A DNA stretch of 9,680 nucleotides from Kiritimatiellia bacterium (GTDB lineage: Bacteria > Verrucomicrobiota > Kiritimatiellia > B70-G9): positions 1 to 9,680 of the forward strand of contig DTYT01000094.1 of assembly GCA_012961745.1 (NCBI GenBank), given 5' to 3'. The notes under the pieces were generated by a model, which was not told the DNA's origin, searched no databases, and worked only from the letters and a program-made list of their open reading frames with translations. Of this stretch, positions 7,336 to 9,680 are shown piece by piece (position 1 is the stretch's first letter; each line of letters begins with the position of its first letter). A program made the position numbers and the translations under genes.

Positions 7336-7370
7336 CAGACGACGACCGCAGAGCGGCGGAGGGCCGACCT

Positions 7371-9419
7371 ATGAAAAACTCCGCGATTGTGGTATGCCTT
7401 GCAGTGTCCCTACTGTCGGTGTCGCAGGCATGGAGTCAGTCGGCAGGGAAAGAGGGAACTTCCGCTACCGACGTTCTTCTGGAAGAGCTGGTAGCACCCG
7501 GGGAATCATTCCCGGTCCGGGAGACGGCCTCGTCTACGGATACTGCGCATGGTTCCGGGGAGGCATTTTCCGGTATGCCGGCAGAAGGCGAGCCCGGGCC
7601 CGCGGAGGAGGGCAGCCCCCCGGAAGCGGAAGGGCCGGAAGCCGCTGAAGTCCAATCCACTGAAGCCGCCTCCGCCGGGGCAGCAGAAGAGCTTGGGGAG
7701 AGCGGCGGGCGTGCGGGAGTCGAAGAGGCTGCCGGGCCCCCGGAAGCGCCGAAGCCGGAGGAGGAACTGATCGAGATCGGGTTGCAGAAGCCGCCCCCCC
7801 CCGGCATGGAGGTGGAGCCTTCGGAGGAGGCGGAGCGGAACCTCATTTCTCTTTCCCTGGATAATGTCCCCCTGCAGGACGTGATCCGCATGTTCACCCG
7901 GATCTCGGGTGCCAACATCGTGGCCGGGACCAACCTGCAGGGAACGGTCACGGTCAGTCTGCAGGACGTGGAATGGCAGCCGGCGCTCCGGGTGATCCTG
8001 GATTCCGTGGATATGACCATGGTGGAAAAGAGTCCCGGCATTTTCGTGATCATGTCCAAGGAGGAGATGGCGACCGAGCCGGTGACGGTCGAGACCATCC
8101 AGCTGCGTTATACCACGGTCTCCAACGTGCTGCCGATCGTCAAGCAGATGCTCATATCCAGCAACGCATCGGTTGCCGGGTTCGCTTCGGCGAACTCCAT
8201 AGTAGTCCAGGAGACCGCCAGCCGGATCAGCGAGATCCGGAAGACCGTGGCCAAGTTGGATGTCCCGCGACCCCAGGTCTTCATCGAAGCCAAATTCGTG
8301 GAACTGAACGACCAGGCGATAAAGGACTTGGGTATCAACTGGCAGGTGCTCAGCGGATATACCATCGGCCTGCGCAGCCCGGCCTTTTCATGGGCGCGCA
8401 GTCGCCGGAAAGAGAAGGGAACCGACGAATATTCCCGCCGTACTAGAACGGACTACGAGGGACGAAGCTACACCGATAGTGATACTCGGAACGATCTCAT
8501 CCAGGACGCATACGCCGAGGGCAGCTATGCCGCCTCTTCTTTCACACTAGTGGGCGGGGTGCCGAGTCTGACTTACCAGAGCAGCGAAGGCAGTATCAGC
8601 GCGCGGGGCCGCAATTTCAATTCCTTCGACCTTACAGAGGGTACGATTGACACTGTTCCGACCAGGGAACACGTTATAAGCGACGTATCCCAGAGACTGA
8701 CCGAAAGTCTGATCGAGAGCGGCCGCCAGGTAACCGAGAGCGTGCTCACGACTACCGAAGAGCTGCTCTCCGCGATCCTCACGGCAGACGACTTTGCGGT
8801 TACCTTGAGCGCCTTGAAGCAGAACAACGGGGTGGACATCATTTCCAATCCGCGGATCATCGTCGCCAGCGGCGAGACGGCCACCATTCATGTCGGGGTC
8901 CAGGAACCCAACATTCAGGCCAAGCCGCAGGGTGATACCGGCACCGCCTACGTCTACGGGCTGGATGAAGGGCAGCGCTTTTTCGACGTGGGAGTGAAGG
9001 TTTCGGTGACTCCCACCGTGAACACCCGGGACCGCATAACGGTGCGTATCGAGCCGGAACTCAGCCGTCTGCTCACGCCTGCCCGCGTGGAACAGGTGGG
9101 GGTTGAGTTTCCGCGTATCCAGACCCGGAAGATAACCACCGAGTTCAACATTTCCAGCGGCCGCACGGTGGCCATTGGAGGGCTCACCCAGACATCCGAC
9201 CGGGAACAGGTGAACAAGATTCCTTTGCTGGGAGACATTCCCATAATCGGCAAGTACCTGTTCAGCCACCGCCATACGCAACGGGAGCAGGACGAAGTGA
9301 TTATTTTCGTGACCGTGGGCATGGCGGCGGCTGAAGACCTGACGCAGGTCAGCGGCATCCCCTCGGGGGGCAGACTCATTCACGAACGCCTCGCCCGGGA
9401 GCGCACCGCGAATGAGTGA
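7371..9419 (+). CDS. pilQ: Secretin, PilQ-like outer-membrane channel
   Basis: Secretins form the multimeric outer-membrane pore for type IV pili or type II secretion. ATG 7371 follows GGAGGG with a 7-nt gap. Residues 1 to about 20 are a signal peptide (VVCLAVSLLSVSQA) with no lipobox. Residues 24-156 are an acidic Glu/Ala/Pro/Gly-rich linker. Residues 157-229 are the STN/N0 domain (SLDNVPLQDVIRMFTRISGA). Residues about 238-300 are an N1 domain (VETIQLRYTTVSNVLPIV). From residue 301 the secretin core begins (PQVFIEAKFVELND), interrupted by a polar insert at about 330-468. It resumes with NNGVDIISNPRIIVASGETA, and the family signature VNKIPLLGDIPIIGKYLF leads to DEVIIFVTV near the end. Having only N0 and N1 favours PilQ over GspD, which usually has N0 to N3. 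I see no AMIN domain, which many PilQ proteins carry, so the symbol is inferred mainly from the PilM-N-O neighbours. Confidence 0.9.
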   Translation: MKNSAIVVCLAVSLLSVSQAWSQSAGKEGTSATDVLLEELVAPGESFPVRETASSTDTAHGSGEAFSGMPAEGEPGPAEEGSPPEAEGPEAAEVQSTEAASAGAAEELGESGGRAGVEEAAGPPEAPKPEEELIEIGLQKPPPPGMEVEPSEEAERNLISLSLDNVPLQDVIRMFTRISGANIVAGTNLQGTVTVSLQDVEWQPALRVILDSVDMTMVEKSPGIFVIMSKEEMATEPVTVETIQLRYTTVSNVLPIVKQMLISSNASVAGFASANSIVVQETASRISEIRKTVAKLDVPRPQVFIEAKFVELNDQAIKDLGINWQVLSGYTIGLRSPAFSWARSRRKEKGTDEYSRRTRTDYEGRSYTDSDTRNDLIQDAYAEGSYAASSFTLVGGVPSLTYQSSEGSISARGRNFNSFDLTEGTIDTVPTREHVISDVSQRLTESLIESGRQVTESVLTTTEELLSAILTADDFAVTLSALKQNNGVDIISNPRIIVASGETATIHVGVQEPNIQAKPQGDTGTAYVYGLDEGQRFFDVGVKVSVTPTVNTRDRITVRIEPELSRLLTPARVEQVGVEFPRIQTRKITTEFNISSGRTVAIGGLTQTSDREQVNKIPLLGDIPIIGKYLFSHRHTQREQDEVIIFVTVGMAAAEDLTQVSGIPSGGRLIHERLARERTANE

Positions 9420-9449
9420 CCGGCGGCGTTTCCTCCAGGTCGGTGGGCC

Positions 9450-9680
9450 ATGAAAAGAATCACGTGGGGCGAGTTGCGGTATGCGGTACTCCTCCTCATT
9501 CTTCTTGTAATGGCCCTTTACGCCTCGTTCGAGAGCGTTTCCTTCGTAGAAGATCTCATTATCGACGACTACCTCAACCGGGCGGGCGAGAAGCTGGCGG
9601 AGATAATCACTGCGGAGGAGAGCCAGCTACGGCGGCTCGTCCGAGAGGTCTCCTCGCGCGTCTCCCCGGAAGAGGGGCCC
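9450..9680 (+). CDS. N-terminus of a membrane-anchored protein, probably a sensor (3' end outside window)
   Basis: The first 77 codons are visible and open to the window edge. ATG 9450 lies 30 nt after the secretin stop, with a weak GGTGGG upstream. Residues 1-11 are short and basic, residues 12-25 form one strong membrane helix (AVLLLILLVMALYA), and the rest is a charged helical extracytoplasmic stretch (DDYLNRAGEKLAEII). A single N-terminal membrane anchor followed by such a helix is common in CHASE4-type sensory domains of histidine kinases and diguanylate cyclases. No catalytic domain is in view, so this is inference. It is probably co-transcribed with the secretin gene. Confidence 0.75.
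   Translation, partial: MKRITWGELRYAVLLLILLVMALYASFESVSFVEDLIIDDYLNRAGEKLAEIITAEESQLRRLVREVSSRVSPEEGP

Noticed and set aside
8547..9383. 278-codon minus-strand open frame
   Set aside because: It is antisense to the secretin core, whose signature motifs are clear on the plus strand.
1..9680. tRNA, rRNA, CRISPR, insertion sequence or prophage signals
   Set aside because: I saw no cloverleaf-like sequence, regularly spaced direct repeats, transposase or integrase motifs, or terminal inverted repeats.

Overview
The window (about 60% G+C, Gram-negative style cell-envelope genes) holds two divergent blocks around a roughly 0.6-kb spacer. The gene set is a PilM-PilN-PilO-secretin run facing a large secreted subtilase with a KP-43-like core and a beta-propeller tail. 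This fits a diderm bacterium. A PVC-group member such as Kiritimatiellota or Verrucomicrobiota is my best guess, but it rests on overall gene style and not on a marker gene.

Left block (minus strand, 4217 down to the window edge): one very long open frame of 1405 codons that leaves the window before its stop. It encodes an exported S8 subtilisin-like protease. Its order is signal peptide, secretin/TonB N-terminal (STN) type module, KP-43-like propeptide, catalytic domain with intact Asp/His/Asn/Ser, C-terminal beta-sandwich, seven propeller-like repeats, and a fibronectin-III-like segment at the edge. The start is an unusual TTG with an ideal Shine-Dalgarno. It lies inside the 3' end of a possible small gene (4192-4476) that has its own good sigma-70-like promoter.

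Right block (plus strand, 4808-9680): pilM, pilN and pilO overlap by 4 nt at each junction. After a 180-nt gap with a hairpin and a perfect short palindrome comes a 682-residue secretin. The start of a one-pass membrane protein, probably a sensor, runs off the right edge. PilM/N/O would form the cytoplasmic and inner-membrane alignment complex of a type IV pilus (or related type II-like) machine, and the secretin its outer-membrane pore. No PilP gene is seen between pilO and the secretin.

The most interesting point is that the protease carries an STN-like module of the same kind as the N0 domain of the secretin encoded divergently beside it. The small gene before the protease also reads faintly like a PilP/GspC-type beta domain. 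Together these raise the untested idea that the protease is linked to the neighbouring secretin machine. No tRNA, rRNA, CRISPR array, insertion sequence or integrase was found.
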